Positions 8,240 to 17,948 of a DNA stretch of 64,000 bases are shown one piece after another. Position numbers and translations under genes: made by a program. The notes under the pieces are model-generated. The model saw nothing but the letters and a program-made list of their open reading frames with translations, was not told where the DNA came from and did no database searches. Source of the DNA: Chromohalobacter moromii (lineage in GTDB: Bacteria > Pseudomonadota > Gammaproteobacteria > Pseudomonadales > Halomonadaceae); NCBI RefSeq assembly GCF_023091865.1, contig NZ_JAHXDI010000001.1, forward strand, positions 1,116,001-1,180,000, read 5' to 3'. Position 1 is the first letter of the stretch; each line of letters opens with the position of its first letter.

Positions 8240-10054
8240 ATGAATGCCGTATCATCTTCCCAAGTCAATATCACCGACGTCGTGTTGCGTGACGGCCATC
8301 AATCGCTGATCGCCACGCGCCTACGCACGGAAGACATGCTGCCTGCCTGCGCCAAGCTGGACGCCATCGGTTATCACTCGCTGGAAGTCTGGGGCGGGGC
8401 GACCTTCGATGCCTGCGTGCGCTTTCTCAAGGAAGATCCGTGGGAGCGTCTGCGCGCCTTCAAGGACGCCATGCCCAACACCCCACTGCAGATGCTGCTG
8501 CGCGGCCAGAACTTGCTGGGATATCGTCATTATGCCGATGACGTCGTCGAACGCTTCGTCGCCAAGTCGGCGGATAACGGCGTCGATGTGTTTCGTGTCT
8601 TCGATGCGCTCAACGATTTGCGCAATCTGGAAACCGCCATGCGTGCGGTCAAGGCCAGCGGCAAGCATGCCCAAGGAACGATTTGCTATACGGTGAGCCC
8701 AGTACACACCCTGGCGATGTATGTGGACCAAGCCAAGCGCCTGGTCGACATGGGTGCCGACTCGATTGCCATCAAGGACATGGCGGGATTGTTGACGCCG
8801 TATGCCACGGGCGAGCTGGTGGCGGCATTGGTCGAGGCCGTGGACGTACCGGTGCATTTGCATGCCCACGCCACCTCGGGGTTGGCGCCGATGTGTCACC
8901 TCAAGGCGGTGGAGGCGGGGTGCCGGCATATCGATACCTGTATCTCGGCATTCGCTGGCGGTACCAGTCACCCATCGACGGAAGCCATGGTCGCGGCCTT
9001 TCAGGGCACCGAATACGACAGCGGCTTGGATCTCGAAGCGCTCAAGGACATCGGTGACTATTTTCGCGACGTGCGCCAGAAGTATGCCGCCTTCGAGAGC
9101 GAGTTCACCCGCGAGGACGTCTCGGTACAGATCAATCAAGTACCGGGCGGCATGATGTCCAACCTTGCCAATCAGCTCAAGGAGCAGAACGCGCTGTCCA
9201 GGATCCGTGACGTGTTCAACGAGATCCCTCGCGTGCGTGCCGATCTCGGGTATCCGCCCCTGGTGACGCCGACCTCGCAGATCGTCGGTACCCAGGCGGT
9301 GATGAACGTGCTGACCGGCGAGCGCTACAAGACCATCACCAACGAGGTGAAGCGCTATCTTCAGGGTGGGTATGGTCATCCGCCGGCGGCGGTGGACGAT
9401 AAGGTGCGGCGTCAGGCCATTGGCAACTCTCCGATGGAGGAAGGGCGCCCCGCCGATCGATTGAATCCCGAGATGACACGCTTGACGAACGACATCGGTG
9501 AACTGGCCGACAGTGAGGAAGACGTGCTGACCTACGCCATGTTCCCAGAGCTGGGGCACGATTACCTTCAGGGGCGGCGCGATGGCACACTGGTTTCGGA
9601 GCCGATCCCCGCACCCGACGCGGGAGACGCCAACCGGCCGGTGACCGAAGGCGTACCTACCGAGTTCGTCATCGACGTGCACGGCGAGTCCTATGAGGTA
9701 CAGATTACCGGTGTGGGGGGTAACAGCGGCGGCAAGCGTCAGGTTTATCTGACGCTCGACGGCATGCCGGAAGAGGTCGTCTTCGAGGCCAAAGACGCCT
9801 TCGTTAGCGGCGAGACCTCGGGCCGCGCACGTGCCTCACAGCCTGGCCACGTCACGACCTCCATGCCGGGCAACATCGTCGATGTACTGGTCGCCGAGGG
9901 CGATCGCGTCGAGGAAGGACAGGCGGTCTTGATCACCGAGGCGATGAAGATGGAAACCGAGGTCCAGGCGCGGGTCTCGGGCACCGTCGGGGCGGTCCAC
10001 GTCGCCAAGGGCGACCGCGTGACGCCGGGCGAGGTATTGATCGAGATCACCTGA
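8240..10054 (+). CDS. pycB: Pyruvate carboxylase subunit B / oxaloacetate decarboxylase alpha-like
   Basis: This 604-residue transcarboxylase subunit carries biotin and transfers the carboxyl group to pyruvate, making oxaloacetate. The HMGL-like TIM barrel starts DVVLRDGHQSLIATR; IKDMAG is a metal/pyruvate-site signature, and HLHATSGLA-type sequence (HLHAHATSGLAPM) follows. A post-barrel domain leads to a C-terminal biotinyl domain with EAMKM, the biotinylated Lys being K570. AAGGAG at 8225-8230 supports the ATG at 8240. Sequence alone does not exclude an oxaloacetate decarboxylase alpha subunit (oadA), but the partner gene is a biotin carboxylase, not the membrane beta or gamma subunits, so an anaplerotic carboxylase is favoured. 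Confidence 0.92.
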   Translation: MNAVSSSQVNITDVVLRDGHQSLIATRLRTEDMLPACAKLDAIGYHSLEVWGGATFDACVRFLKEDPWERLRAFKDAMPNTPLQMLLRGQNLLGYRHYADDVVERFVAKSADNGVDVFRVFDALNDLRNLETAMRAVKASGKHAQGTICYTVSPVHTLAMYVDQAKRLVDMGADSIAIKDMAGLLTPYATGELVAALVEAVDVPVHLHAHATSGLAPMCHLKAVEAGCRHIDTCISAFAGGTSHPSTEAMVAAFQGTEYDSGLDLEALKDIGDYFRDVRQKYAAFESEFTREDVSVQINQVPGGMMSNLANQLKEQNALSRIRDVFNEIPRVRADLGYPPLVTPTSQIVGTQAVMNVLTGERYKTITNEVKRYLQGGYGHPPAAVDDKVRRQAIGNSPMEEGRPADRLNPEMTRLTNDIGELADSEEDVLTYAMFPELGHDYLQGRRDGTLVSEPIPAPDAGDANRPVTEGVPTEFVIDVHGESYEVQITGVGGNSGGKRQVYLTLDGMPEEVVFEAKDAFVSGETSGRARASQPGHVTTSMPGNIVDVLVAEGDRVEEGQAVLITEAMKMETEVQARVSGTVGAVHVAKGDRVTPGEVLIEIT

Positions 10055-10066
10055 CGGAAACGTTGG

Positions 10067-12277
10067 TCATGCCCGTGGTGCCTCGTGATTCGGTGCTGCG
10101 GGCCGGGCTTGCTCGAACAGGACGCGAACGCGCTCCAGGCGCTTCTGCACATGCTCGCTTTGCGGCCCGCTAGCGTCGAGGATGTGGGTGATGTGTGCCA
10201 AGTAGGCGTCGACTTCTGAGGCATCGCTACGCGCGATGAGCGTGGGAAGCGCCTTGAGTGCCTCGCGCACGTCGAGCTTGAGGATGAAGAACTGCTCGCG
10301 GACCAGCATCTTGAACTGTTGAAGATCCAGGCTCTTGCCGAGTTCCTCGCGCGTGGCCTTGAGGCGTTGGAAATTGCGCTCATCGGTGGCCGGTGCCCCA
10401 CCCAAGATGTAGATCAAAGCCCGCACCACTGCTTCACGCGCGCCACCACTGGCGATGCGTTCCCGCAAGGCGGTGCGTCGCTTACGCAGGAAGTGTTGAT
10501 GCTCCGGTGCGCGTCCGGGGTGGGGACGCACGCGTGCTGTATCCGGGCCAATACCGGCGAGCGCCTGTAGCCAAGGTTGGCCGTAGATGTTCATGAACAG
10601 TGCTTCGCTAACGCGGTCGCGCCATTCGCCATAGGCCTCGAGATTTTCCTCGATACGGGTGGCCACGCTACGCTCCCATTGAGCCAGAGGGTTGTCTGAC
10701 GAAAGCGGTTGGCGCCGACGACGGATGCGCTCGGCCAGCACCGGCACGGTAGACATCAGCGGATTGCGGTCGGATAGCAGCTTGTAGCCCAGCCGAATGG
10801 GGTGCAATCGGCGCCTCCAGCGCCCCGCTTCGGGTGTCATGACGGCTTTTATCCACGGCTGTGTGTATTGTTGATAAAGCGCTAGTCCGCTCTCAGACAG
10901 ACGCGCTACGGTGGCGAAACGGCGCTCGTCGTCATCGCGACGCTGCACCAGCGGCTGCAGGTCGTCGACGCCGCGCGGACGAAATTCGAGCAGATAGTCA
11001 CCATCCGTGGCGTCCTGGGTCGCATCGCGTGGCGTGATGGCGGTTTCGTACAAGCCGGGCGGCAGGACGTCGATATAGTCCATGTTGGCAGTGAACTCGG
11101 CATGTTCGCGGCGCGAGATGCTGCCCGAGACGAAGATGCCCAGGTGCCCGGTCGAGTCGTGTACGCAATAGACGATGGTCTGCTCGTTGGCAACGATGTC
11201 CTCCACGCCATCGTAGAGATCGGATATCCAGCCCAGCGCCTGGGGAGGTGGCGTGATGTTGTCGCCTTGCGAGCAGAACACCAAGATAGGCGAGCGGACA
11301 TTGCGTAGGTCGATGCGTCGTCCATCGCGGGTGATCAGTTGGGCGGTGCTCAAACGATTGCCGATGAAGAGGTTGTCGACGATGTACTGTATTTCCTCGG
11401 CATTGAGCACGATGTGCCCACCCCACCAGCGCTCGAATTGCAGATAACGCTCGCTTTCGTCATCGACGTTGGCGTAAAGCCGATATTGCTTGCTCCATAG
11501 CGTATTGGCGGGGTTGAGGCGTTCGAAGTTCTGCACCAGCCAGGCTCCGTCGAACAGTCCTGCCCCCAGGTCACCGGCAAAGGCGGTCAACCAGCTACCG
11601 CCGAGCAGGCCCCCGCTATAGCGCATGGGATAGCGGCCGCGCTCGCCGGCCCAATAGGACAACGGGGCGCCAGCGACGAGAATCGGTCCGAAAGCATCCG
11701 GTTCCAGAGCAGCGGCCATCATCAATTGCCAGCCCGCCTGGCAGTTGCCGATCACCACGGGTTTTTCATTGGCCTCGGCATGACGAGCGCCGACCTCGCG
11801 CAGGAAGGCGATCTCGGCATCGACGACATCTTCGACGTGTTGTCCTGGCACCGGAAACGGTAGAAAGCCGATGAAGTAACACGGGTGACCGGCGCGCATG
11901 GCGACACCGATCTCGCTATCGGGCTTGAAGCCACCGATGCCGGGCCCATGGCCGGCTCGCGGATCGACGATGACGAAAGGGCGCTTGAGCGGGTCGATCA
12001 TGACATCGGGCGAGGGCAGGATGCGCATCAACTCGTAGTTGACCGGGCGCGGCAGGTCGCGGCCATCCATGAGCACCTCGGCCTCGAACCCCAGCACGTT
12101 GGGTTTGGTCTGCTCCATGTGCTCGAGATACTGGTTGCCACGCTGACGCATGACGTCCCAGTAGAGCACGCTACGTTCGAAGGTATCCTGCCAGTAGTCC
12201 TGGGTGGCACGTATCAGACCGAAGGGATCGAGAACGGGGCTGGCGGCTTCCAGCCAAGCGGCGTGCATGGGAAACAT
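10067..12277 (-). CDS. DUF3141 alpha/beta-hydrolase, PHA-synthase-like
   Basis: A 736-residue protein of the DUF3141 family, whose function is not established. The first 60 residues (DYWQDTFERSVLYWDVMRQRG) resemble the helical N-terminus of PHA synthases. An alpha/beta-hydrolase core follows: a nucleophile elbow GNCQAGW with Cys at residue 179 in place of Ser, the region FCSQGDN for the acidic residue, and VHDSTGHLG for the histidine. The Cys nucleophile is typical of PhaC-type synthases. The last 300 residues are Arg-rich and helical, with no family I recognise. AGGAG precedes the ATG. It is convergent with pycB (12-base gap) and follows pyk on the same strand. A role in polyester or acyl transfer is inference only. 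Confidence 0.75.
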   Translation of the reverse strand: MFPMHAAWLEAASPVLDPFGLIRATQDYWQDTFERSVLYWDVMRQRGNQYLEHMEQTKPNVLGFEAEVLMDGRDLPRPVNYELMRILPSPDVMIDPLKRPFVIVDPRAGHGPGIGGFKPDSEIGVAMRAGHPCYFIGFLPFPVPGQHVEDVVDAEIAFLREVGARHAEANEKPVVIGNCQAGWQLMMAAALEPDAFGPILVAGAPLSYWAGERGRYPMRYSGGLLGGSWLTAFAGDLGAGLFDGAWLVQNFERLNPANTLWSKQYRLYANVDDESERYLQFERWWGGHIVLNAEEIQYIVDNLFIGNRLSTAQLITRDGRRIDLRNVRSPILVFCSQGDNITPPPQALGWISDLYDGVEDIVANEQTIVYCVHDSTGHLGIFVSGSISRREHAEFTANMDYIDVLPPGLYETAITPRDATQDATDGDYLLEFRPRGVDDLQPLVQRRDDDERRFATVARLSESGLALYQQYTQPWIKAVMTPEAGRWRRRLHPIRLGYKLLSDRNPLMSTVPVLAERIRRRRQPLSSDNPLAQWERSVATRIEENLEAYGEWRDRVSEALFMNIYGQPWLQALAGIGPDTARVRPHPGRAPEHQHFLRKRRTALRERIASGGAREAVVRALIYILGGAPATDERNFQRLKATREELGKSLDLQQFKMLVREQFFILKLDVREALKALPTLIARSDASEVDAYLAHITHILDASGPQSEHVQKRLERVRVLFEQARPAAPNHEAPRA

Positions 12278-12354
12278 GAAGGGCGCTCCTGGTCACGAAT
12301 TGCTGCACTGCAATATTGAGCGTAACCCGAAAACGCGTCTTTGGCATGTGAAAT

Positions 12355-12386
12355 CGACGCATGCCGCTAATACGTGGCATGCGTCG
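12355..12386 (-). terminator. Likely terminator downstream of pyk
   Basis: CGACGCATGCC (12355-12365) pairs perfectly with 12376-12386 across a 10-base loop, 52 bases past the pyk stop. On the minus strand the hairpin is followed by ATTTCA, a short T-rich tail. It lies between pyk and the DUF3141 gene, so they are probably separate transcripts. Confidence 0.5.
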
Positions 12387-12437
12387 CGGTGCTTCAAGGG
12401 AGCAAGCTAAGGGCAGCTTGCCGGCAAAAGGTGCTGA

Positions 12438-13907
12438 TCAATCAATCTCGTCGCCGACTTGAATGATCTTCATGGTGTTGGTGCCGCCATGCGCATTCAT
12501 GTGATCGCCACGTGTCAGGATAACGTGATCGCCTTGCTTGACGATGCCCAGCGAGATGAGATTGTCGACCGCGTGACGATTGAACTCGGTGGGCGCCAGG
12601 CTTAGCGTATCGAAGGGTAGCGAGACGACCCCGCGATACAGCGCCATGCGACGTTGCGCGACTTCCGTGTGCGCCAAGGCCACGATCGGCAAACCCGAGC
12701 GAATGCGCGAGGCGATCAGCGGCGTGTAACCGGTGGCGGTCATGCAGACGATGGCGGATACGCCAGCCAGGTGGTTGGCGGCATACATCGCCGACAATGC
12801 CACGGTCTCATCGACCCGGGTAAAGCCTTCGTGAATGCGGTGCTGCGACTGCTGTGCGGCGCGCTCGCGCTCTGCACCTAGGCACAAGCGTTCCATGGCC
12901 TTGATGGTTTCCACGGGATAGTCGCCCGCGGCGGTCTCGGCAGAGAGCATAACGGCGTCGGTGCCATCGAGCACGGCATTGGCGACGTCAAAAACTTCGG
13001 CGCGGGTAGGCAGCGGCGACTCGATCATCGACTCCATCATCTGCGTCGCAGTGATGACGACTTTGTTGAGACTACGGGCATGCTGGATGATGCGCTTTTG
13101 CACGCCGATCAACTGGGCATCGCCGATCTCAACGCCCAGGTCGCCGCGCGCCACCATGACCGCCTCGCTGGCACGGATGATATCGTCCAGCGTGTCGTCG
13201 TCGGCCACCGCTTCGGCGCGCTCGACCTTGGCGACCAGACCGATGTCATTTCCCGCCTCGCCGAGAAGGTCGCGTGCAAGGCGCATGTCATCGCCGTGGC
13301 GAGGGAAGGACACGGCGAGATAGTCGACGCCGATATCGATGGCCGTCTTGAGATCCTCGCGATCCTTGTCGGTCAACGCCGAGGCGGAAAGGCCGCCGCC
13401 TTGTTTGTTGATGCCCTTGTTGTTGGAAAGCTTGCCGCCGACCTTGACCCGAGTATGGATAGCTGGAGCCTCCACGCGTTCGACCTCGAGCTCAAGGCGA
13501 CCGTCATCGAGCAGCAGAACATCGCCGGGAATAACGTCATCGGCCAGGTCTTTATAATCGCAACCCACTTGCGTCGCATCGCCAGCATCGCGTTCCAGGG
13601 AAACGTCGATGACGAAGGGCTGGTTCTGCTCGAGGGTGACGGCACCTTCCTGGAAGCGTGCGATGCGGATTTTGGGACCCTGAAGGTCGCCCAACGCGGC
13701 GACGGTACGACCGACGCGGGCGGCAGCCTCGCGTACCGCCTTCAGTCGGCGGCGGTGATCGTCTGCGGAACCGTGGGAGAAGTTGAGTCGTACCACGTCG
13801 ACGCCTGCGGCGATCATGTCGTCGAGGACACCTTCGCGGTCACTGGCAGGGCCCAGCGTCGCGACGATCTTGGTGCGGCGAATCGGACCGTGAAACGCAT
13901 TCTGCAT
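12438..13907 (-). CDS. pyk: Pyruvate kinase
   Basis: Pyruvate kinase makes pyruvate and ATP from phosphoenolpyruvate and ADP. The 489-residue protein has RRTKIVATLGPAS and RLNFSHGS near the N-terminus, DLQGPKIR, the magnesium-binding stretch VARGDLGVEIG, and TATQMMESMIESPLPTRAE, with the C-terminal regulatory domain intact. AAGGAG lies before the ATG. The length and N-terminal form resemble the PykA (type II, AMP-activated) group, but I cannot assign the isozyme with certainty. A HexR-like dyad lies 53 bases upstream of the start. It sits close to the pyruvate carboxylase genes, making this a pyruvate-node neighbourhood. Confidence 0.95.
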   Translation of the reverse strand: MQNAFHGPIRRTKIVATLGPASDREGVLDDMIAAGVDVVRLNFSHGSADDHRRRLKAVREAAARVGRTVAALGDLQGPKIRIARFQEGAVTLEQNQPFVIDVSLERDAGDATQVGCDYKDLADDVIPGDVLLLDDGRLELEVERVEAPAIHTRVKVGGKLSNNKGINKQGGGLSASALTDKDREDLKTAIDIGVDYLAVSFPRHGDDMRLARDLLGEAGNDIGLVAKVERAEAVADDDTLDDIIRASEAVMVARGDLGVEIGDAQLIGVQKRIIQHARSLNKVVITATQMMESMIESPLPTRAEVFDVANAVLDGTDAVMLSAETAAGDYPVETIKAMERLCLGAERERAAQQSQHRIHEGFTRVDETVALSAMYAANHLAGVSAIVCMTATGYTPLIASRIRSGLPIVALAHTEVAQRRMALYRGVVSLPFDTLSLAPTEFNRHAVDNLISLGIVKQGDHVILTRGDHMNAHGGTNTMKIIQVGDEID

Positions 13908-13959
13908 GGAATTCTCCTTGGCCTCATGAAAGGTAATGGCGGCTACGTGCGAGCCATGT

Positions 13960-13974
13960 CGTTATTTTACTACA
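13960..13974 (-). promoter_or_regulatory. Candidate HexR-type operator upstream of pyk
   Basis: CGTTATTTTACTACA matches 9 of the 12 fixed positions of the HexR dyad TGTAAT-N3-ATTACA as I recall it, and lies 53-67 bases upstream of the pyk ATG, where a promoter operator is expected. It is weaker than the site before the GAPDH gene. pyk is a known HexR target in several gammaproteobacteria, but hexR itself is not in this window. Confidence 0.4.
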
Positions 13975-14340
13975 TTGTGCCTCATCGTCTCGATGGGTGC
14001 GATGCCCATAGGTCTGCGAGCGGCAGCGTAACACTTTTCATATGACGGACATGCTCATAGGTTGGATGACACGGGAGAGGCTTGCCAGTGTTACTGATCG
14101 GTCGGTATGTCTATCAGACGTTGGGTTTTTGCTTGCCGATGGACAGGCGTCGCGACTAGTGTTTTTCAAGTCAGTGATGCGCAGGGCGCCATGGACCTGG
14201 CGTTAAAGGCTGCGTCGCGACGGACTGGCGCGCAACGAGGCGCTAAGGTAGGGTAGGCGCATTTTTCGCCGGGCGGTTCCCGGTCATGATATCACTGCCG
14301 GCGCCATGCTAGAGCGCGTCGGCCATTCGAGCGGAGCGTT
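13975..14340. other. Intergenic region between pyk and topA
   Basis: Together with the pyk leader this divergent gap is 433 bases. It must hold the promoters for pyk (-) and topA (+), but apart from the HexR-like site I see no convincing -35/-10 pair, no RNA gene and no small reading frame with a ribosome-binding site. The last 20 bases carry a purine-rich GAGCGGAG before the topA ATG. Confidence 0.6.
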
Positions 14341-16974
14341 ATGGGCAAGTCACTGGTCATCGTGGAGTCGCCGGCCAAGGCCAAGACGATCAACAAGTAT
14401 CTCGGCAACGATTTTGTGGTGAAGTCGAGTGTCGGGCATATCCGCGACTTGCCGACAAGTGGCAGCGGCAAGAACGCCACCGATCCCAAGGAGCGAGCCC
14501 GCCAGGCGGCGGCGACACGCAAGATGTCGCCCGATGAAAAGGCTACCTATAAAAAGCATAAGCAGTGGACCCAGTTGGTGCGGCGCATGGGGATCGACCC
14601 TGAGCATGGATGGGACGCCAACTACGAGATACTGCCGGGCAAGGAAAAAGTCGTCGCCGAGCTCAAGAAGCATGCCGAGAAGGCCGATGCCGTCTATCTC
14701 GCGACTGACTTGGACCGCGAAGGGGAAGCCATCGCCTGGCACTTGCAAGAAACCATTGGCGGCGATGCGTCTCGCTATCGTCGCGTGGTCTTCAATGAGA
14801 TCACCAAGAATGCCATTCAGGAGGCGTTCAAGACGCCCGGCGAGTTGGACCTGTCACGCGTCGAGGCGCAGCAGGCACGGCGTTTCCTGGACCGTGTCGT
14901 AGGCTTCATGCTGTCGCCGTTGCTGTGGAGTAAGATAGCGCGAGGACTGTCGGCGGGCCGGGTGCAGTCGGTGGCGGTGCGCTTGATCGTCGAACGCGAG
15001 CGTGAGATTCGCGCCTTCGTTCCCGAAGAGTTCTGGGATGTCCACGCCGATCTCGTGCCTGAGAAGGGTGATACGACGCCGGTTCGCTTCGAGGTGGCAC
15101 GTCATAAAGGCCAGGCGTTTCGTCCCACCTCCGAACAGGAAACGCTAGAGCGCATCGCGCCGCTTCGCGAGGCGGCGCTGGCGATCACCGATCGTGAAAC
15201 CAAGCCGACACGCTCCAAGCCGAATGCTCCGTTCATTACCTCGACCCTGCAGCAGGCCGCCAGTGGACGCCTCGGGTTCTCGGTGAAGAAGACCATGACC
15301 TTGGCGCAGCGTCTCTATGAGGCGGGGTACATCACCTATATGCGTACCGACTCCACCAACCTGTCGCAAGATGCGGTGGAAAGCGCGCGTGCCTATATCG
15401 ACGAGCGTTTCGGCCAAGCGTACCTGCCCGAATCGCCTAACCGTTATGCCAGCAAGGAAGGGGCTCAGGAAGCGCACGAGGCGATTCGCCCCACCGAGGT
15501 TGCGCAAAACGGTGACGATCTTGCGGTGGAGCGCGACGCCCAGCGTCTTTACGAGTTGATCTGGCGCCAGTTCGTGGCCTGCCAGATGGTGCCGGCGGAA
15601 TACCTGGCGACGACGCTTACCGTCGAGGCCGAAGAGTTCGAGCTCAAAGCGCGTGGCCGAGTGCTCAAATTCGACGGTTACACGCGGGTGATGAAGCCGG
15701 CGGGCAAGAAGGAAGAGGACCAGGCGCTGCCGGATCTCGAGAAAGGGCAGTCGATGACCCTGCAGGCCCTCGATCCTCAGCAGCATTTTACCAAGCCGAC
15801 GGCGCGTTATACCGAGGCGAGCTTGGTCAAGGAGCTCGAAAAGCGGGGGATCGGACGGCCTTCCACCTATGCTTCGATCATTTCCACGATCCAGGATCGC
15901 GGTTACGTCAAGCTTGAAAGCCGTCGTTTCTATGCCGAAAAGCTGGGCGATATCGTCACCGACCGGCTGGCTGAATCGTTCAGCGACCTGATGGATTACG
16001 GCTTCACCGCGCGCATGGAAGATCATCTCGACGAAGTCGCCACCGGTAACCGGGAATGGCGTGAGTTGCTGGACGCCTTCTACGCGGAGTTCAAGACCAA
16101 GCTCGAGCATGCCGAGGCCGAAGAGGGCATGCGGCCGAATCAGCCGGTGCCGACGGATATCGACTGCCCCACTTGTGGCCGCAAGATGCAGATCCGCACG
16201 GCATCGACCGGTGTCTTCCTGGGGTGCTCGGGATATAACCTGCCGCCCAAGGAGCGTTGCAAGACGACCATCGATCTTATCGCCGGTGACGAAGCCGTGG
16301 CCTCGGATGCCGATGAGGAGGCCGAAACCGAGGCCTTGCGGGCCAAGCACCGTTGCCCGGAATGTGGCACGGCGATGGATAGCTACCTGATCGACGAAAC
16401 ACGTAAGTTGCATATCTGCGGCAATAGTCCCGATTGCAGCGGGTATGAAATCGAGCAGGGCAAGTTTCGTATCAAGGGCTACGACGGCCCGGTCATCGAA
16501 TGCGACAAGTGCGGTAGCGAGATGCAGCTCAAGTCCGGGCGGTTTGGCAAGTACTTCGGCTGTACCAACGAGAACTGCAAGAATACTCGCAAACTGCTCA
16601 AGAGCGGCGAAGTCGCACCACCCAAGATGGACCCGATCCCCATGCCTGAGCTGGCCTGCCAGAAGGTGGAGGATCATTACGTCTTGCGCGATGGCGCCAG
16701 TGGCTTGTTTCTGGCAGCGAGTCAATTCCCCAAGAACCGCGAAACGCGTCCCCCGCTGGTCAAGGAACTCAAGGCGCATCGCGACGAGCTACCCGAGAAG
16801 TATCACTTCCTGCTCGACGCGCCAGGAGAAGATCCTGAGGGACGTGACGCGCAGATTCGTTTCTCGCGCAAGACCAAAAGCCAGTACGTGATGAGTGAGC
16901 GCGACGGCAAGGCCAGCGGTTGGCGGGCCGAGTTCGAAGACGGAAAGTGGCGAATCGAGGATAAGCGCAAATGA
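14341..16974 (+). CDS. topA: DNA topoisomerase I (type IA)
   Basis: Topoisomerase I relaxes negative supercoils by cutting one strand. The 877-residue protein starts with the TOPRIM domain ([28 protein letters not shown]). The catalytic tyrosine is Y333 in [34 protein letters not shown] is another family signature. The C-terminus has three Cys4 zinc ribbons (starting [17 protein letters not shown] and CDKCGSEMQ) and a further zinc-ribbon-like tail without cysteines. Length is close to the 865 residues of E. coli TopA. The stop codon overlaps the start of the next gene (ATGA). Confidence 0.97.
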   Translation: MGKSLVIVESPAKAKTINKYLGNDFVVKSSVGHIRDLPTSGSGKNATDPKERARQAAATRKMSPDEKATYKKHKQWTQLVRRMGIDPEHGWDANYEILPGKEKVVAELKKHAEKADAVYLATDLDREGEAIAWHLQETIGGDASRYRRVVFNEITKNAIQEAFKTPGELDLSRVEAQQARRFLDRVVGFMLSPLLWSKIARGLSAGRVQSVAVRLIVEREREIRAFVPEEFWDVHADLVPEKGDTTPVRFEVARHKGQAFRPTSEQETLERIAPLREAALAITDRETKPTRSKPNAPFITSTLQQAASGRLGFSVKKTMTLAQRLYEAGYITYMRTDSTNLSQDAVESARAYIDERFGQAYLPESPNRYASKEGAQEAHEAIRPTEVAQNGDDLAVERDAQRLYELIWRQFVACQMVPAEYLATTLTVEAEEFELKARGRVLKFDGYTRVMKPAGKKEEDQALPDLEKGQSMTLQALDPQQHFTKPTARYTEASLVKELEKRGIGRPSTYASIISTIQDRGYVKLESRRFYAEKLGDIVTDRLAESFSDLMDYGFTARMEDHLDEVATGNREWRELLDAFYAEFKTKLEHAEAEEGMRPNQPVPTDIDCPTCGRKMQIRTASTGVFLGCSGYNLPPKERCKTTIDLIAGDEAVASDADEEAETEALRAKHRCPECGTAMDSYLIDETRKLHICGNSPDCSGYEIEQGKFRIKGYDGPVIECDKCGSEMQLKSGRFGKYFGCTNENCKNTRKLLKSGEVAPPKMDPIPMPELACQKVEDHYVLRDGASGLFLAASQFPKNRETRPPLVKELKAHRDELPEKYHFLLDAPGEDPEGRDAQIRFSRKTKSQYVMSERDGKASGWRAEFEDGKWRIEDKRK

Positions 16975-17432
16975 CGCCGAGAGGTCGTACCAACCAGCTG
17001 CTCTATCATGCTCAGCTGTTATTGGATACCGCCTGGACCGACGACGAGCATACCGATGCCCGACGCATGGCGCATGAAGAAGGCGCCTTGGCCACGCTGG
17101 AACTGGCGCTTAACGCGGCGCTGCGTGAGTTGACTGAGCATGCGCAACTCTCGCGCCACGATTGGCGCGAACTGCTGGCCGATCAGGGCCCGGCTCTAGC
17201 GGGTATCGTGCAGTTGCGCGAGCTGGCGCGACGTGAAGGCAGCTGGCTAGACCGGCTGCTGGCGCGTCTCGAGACGTTGCATGACATCGAGGGCGCATCG
17301 CGCCGCCGTGCCGGCGGTTCGGGCATGATCGCCAGCGCCTCAGGCATGGCCTTGTCCGATGAGCTCGACGCATGTATCGCGGCGTTCAAGGCTCAGCTTG
17401 GCGAACTGCGCGAGACCAGCGAGGAGTGGTGA
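16971..17432 (+). CDS. DUF6586-type conserved hypothetical protein
   Basis: A 153-residue, probably all-helical cytoplasmic protein ([18 protein letters not shown] at the N-terminus; [20 protein letters not shown] in the middle). It resembles the DUF6586 proteins that follow topA in Pseudomonas. It has no signal peptide, metal motif or catalytic signature. Its ATG overlaps the topA stop by four bases, so it is co-translated with topA, which is the only hint of function. Confidence 0.7.
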   Translation: MTPRGRTNQLLYHAQLLLDTAWTDDEHTDARRMAHEEGALATLELALNAALRELTEHAQLSRHDWRELLADQGPALAGIVQLRELARREGSWLDRLLARLETLHDIEGASRRRAGGSGMIASASGMALSDELDACIAAFKAQLGELRETSEEW

Positions 17433-17473
17433 CGCCGCATGCATGCGGTGGTATCCTTGTAAGTAATGAAAAG

Positions 17474-17507
17474 AAACGACCATGGCGTTTGCCTTGGTCG
17501 TTTTTTA
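17474..17507 (+). terminator. Intrinsic terminator after the topA operon
   Basis: AAACGACCATGG pairs with CCTTGGTCGTTT (one T-T mismatch) around the loop CGTTTG and runs into TTTTTTATT. It starts 42 bases after the stop of the 153-residue gene and 25 bases before the start of the next small gene. Confidence 0.85.
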
Positions 17508-17531
17508 TTGGGACAAACGGGAGACTATAGC

Positions 17532-17771
17532 GTGTCCGATACCGCGATTCTGGAAATCGTCGAGCTTGCCGATGGCGAAGTCGTGCTTCGGCCTTCAGAA
17601 GCTGACGGCGAACCATTGGTGAGCATTCGCTTCTCGGAGGAGGCACTGGACCTATTGCGCCAGAGCCGCTTCGAGGTGGCGCGTCAGATGATCGACCACG
17701 CGATCACGCGCACGCGTCTGTGGGAAGGCAATGAGGAAGAGTCGCAAGAGGAACCGGAAACGGTGCATTGA
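17532..17771 (+). CDS. Small conserved hypothetical protein
   Basis: A 79-residue acidic protein starting MSDTAILEIVELADGEVVLR. The GTG at 17532 is chosen because GGGAG (17519-17523) precedes it; the frame extends upstream only through the terminator hairpin. It looks like a two-stranded N-terminal beta hairpin plus one helix (SEEALDLLRQSRFEVARQMIDHAI) and an acidic tail. A similar small gene sits two places after topA in Pseudomonas, as I recall. Because it begins right after a terminator it may depend on read-through or its own promoter. Function unknown. Confidence 0.7.
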   Translation: MSDTAILEIVELADGEVVLRPSEADGEPLVSIRFSEEALDLLRQSRFEVARQMIDHAITRTRLWEGNEEESQEEPETVH

Positions 17772-17842
17772 TGCACGTTGCTTGAGGTTCGATGCTAGTG
17801 TTGGCGTCATGATATCCGACTGCCGTTAAGGCGCTGAGCGTT

Positions 17843-17863
17843 ATCATGAATTGCTTTCATGAT
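17843..17863. promoter_or_regulatory. Candidate MetR box upstream of the MetE-like gene
   Basis: A 21-base dyad with perfect 8-base arms (ATCATGAA / TTCATGAT) and spacer TTGCT. It contains TGAATTGCTTTCA, an exact match to the MetR consensus TGAA-N5-TTCA. It lies 86 bases upstream of a methionine synthase-type gene, the classic type of MetR target. No metR gene is in the window. Confidence 0.65.
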
Positions 17864-17948
17864 GACTTGAAGGATATGCAGTGGTCATGGCCGCTGTGGC
17901 ACGGCAAAGTGAGCGGCCTAATCTTCGAGCCGAGAGTCGAGAAACGCT

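Noticed and set aside
8321-9682. Open minus-strand frame of 453 codons opposite pycB
   Set aside because: Shadow of a highly conserved gene; its translation is His/Arg-rich nonsense without a domain.
13975-14340. Possible small RNA or hidden gene in the pyk-topA gap
   Set aside because: No reading frame with a ribosome-binding site, no promoter plus terminator pair and no known RNA shape.
15145-16779. Open minus-strand frame of 544 codons opposite topA
   Set aside because: It mirrors the topA codons, has no ribosome-binding site or family motif, and such long antisense frames are common in GC-rich genes.
17772-17948. Possible SAM or B12 riboswitch before the MetE-like gene
   Set aside because: The gap is short and lacks the conserved cores; the clear signal is a protein-binding dyad of MetR type.
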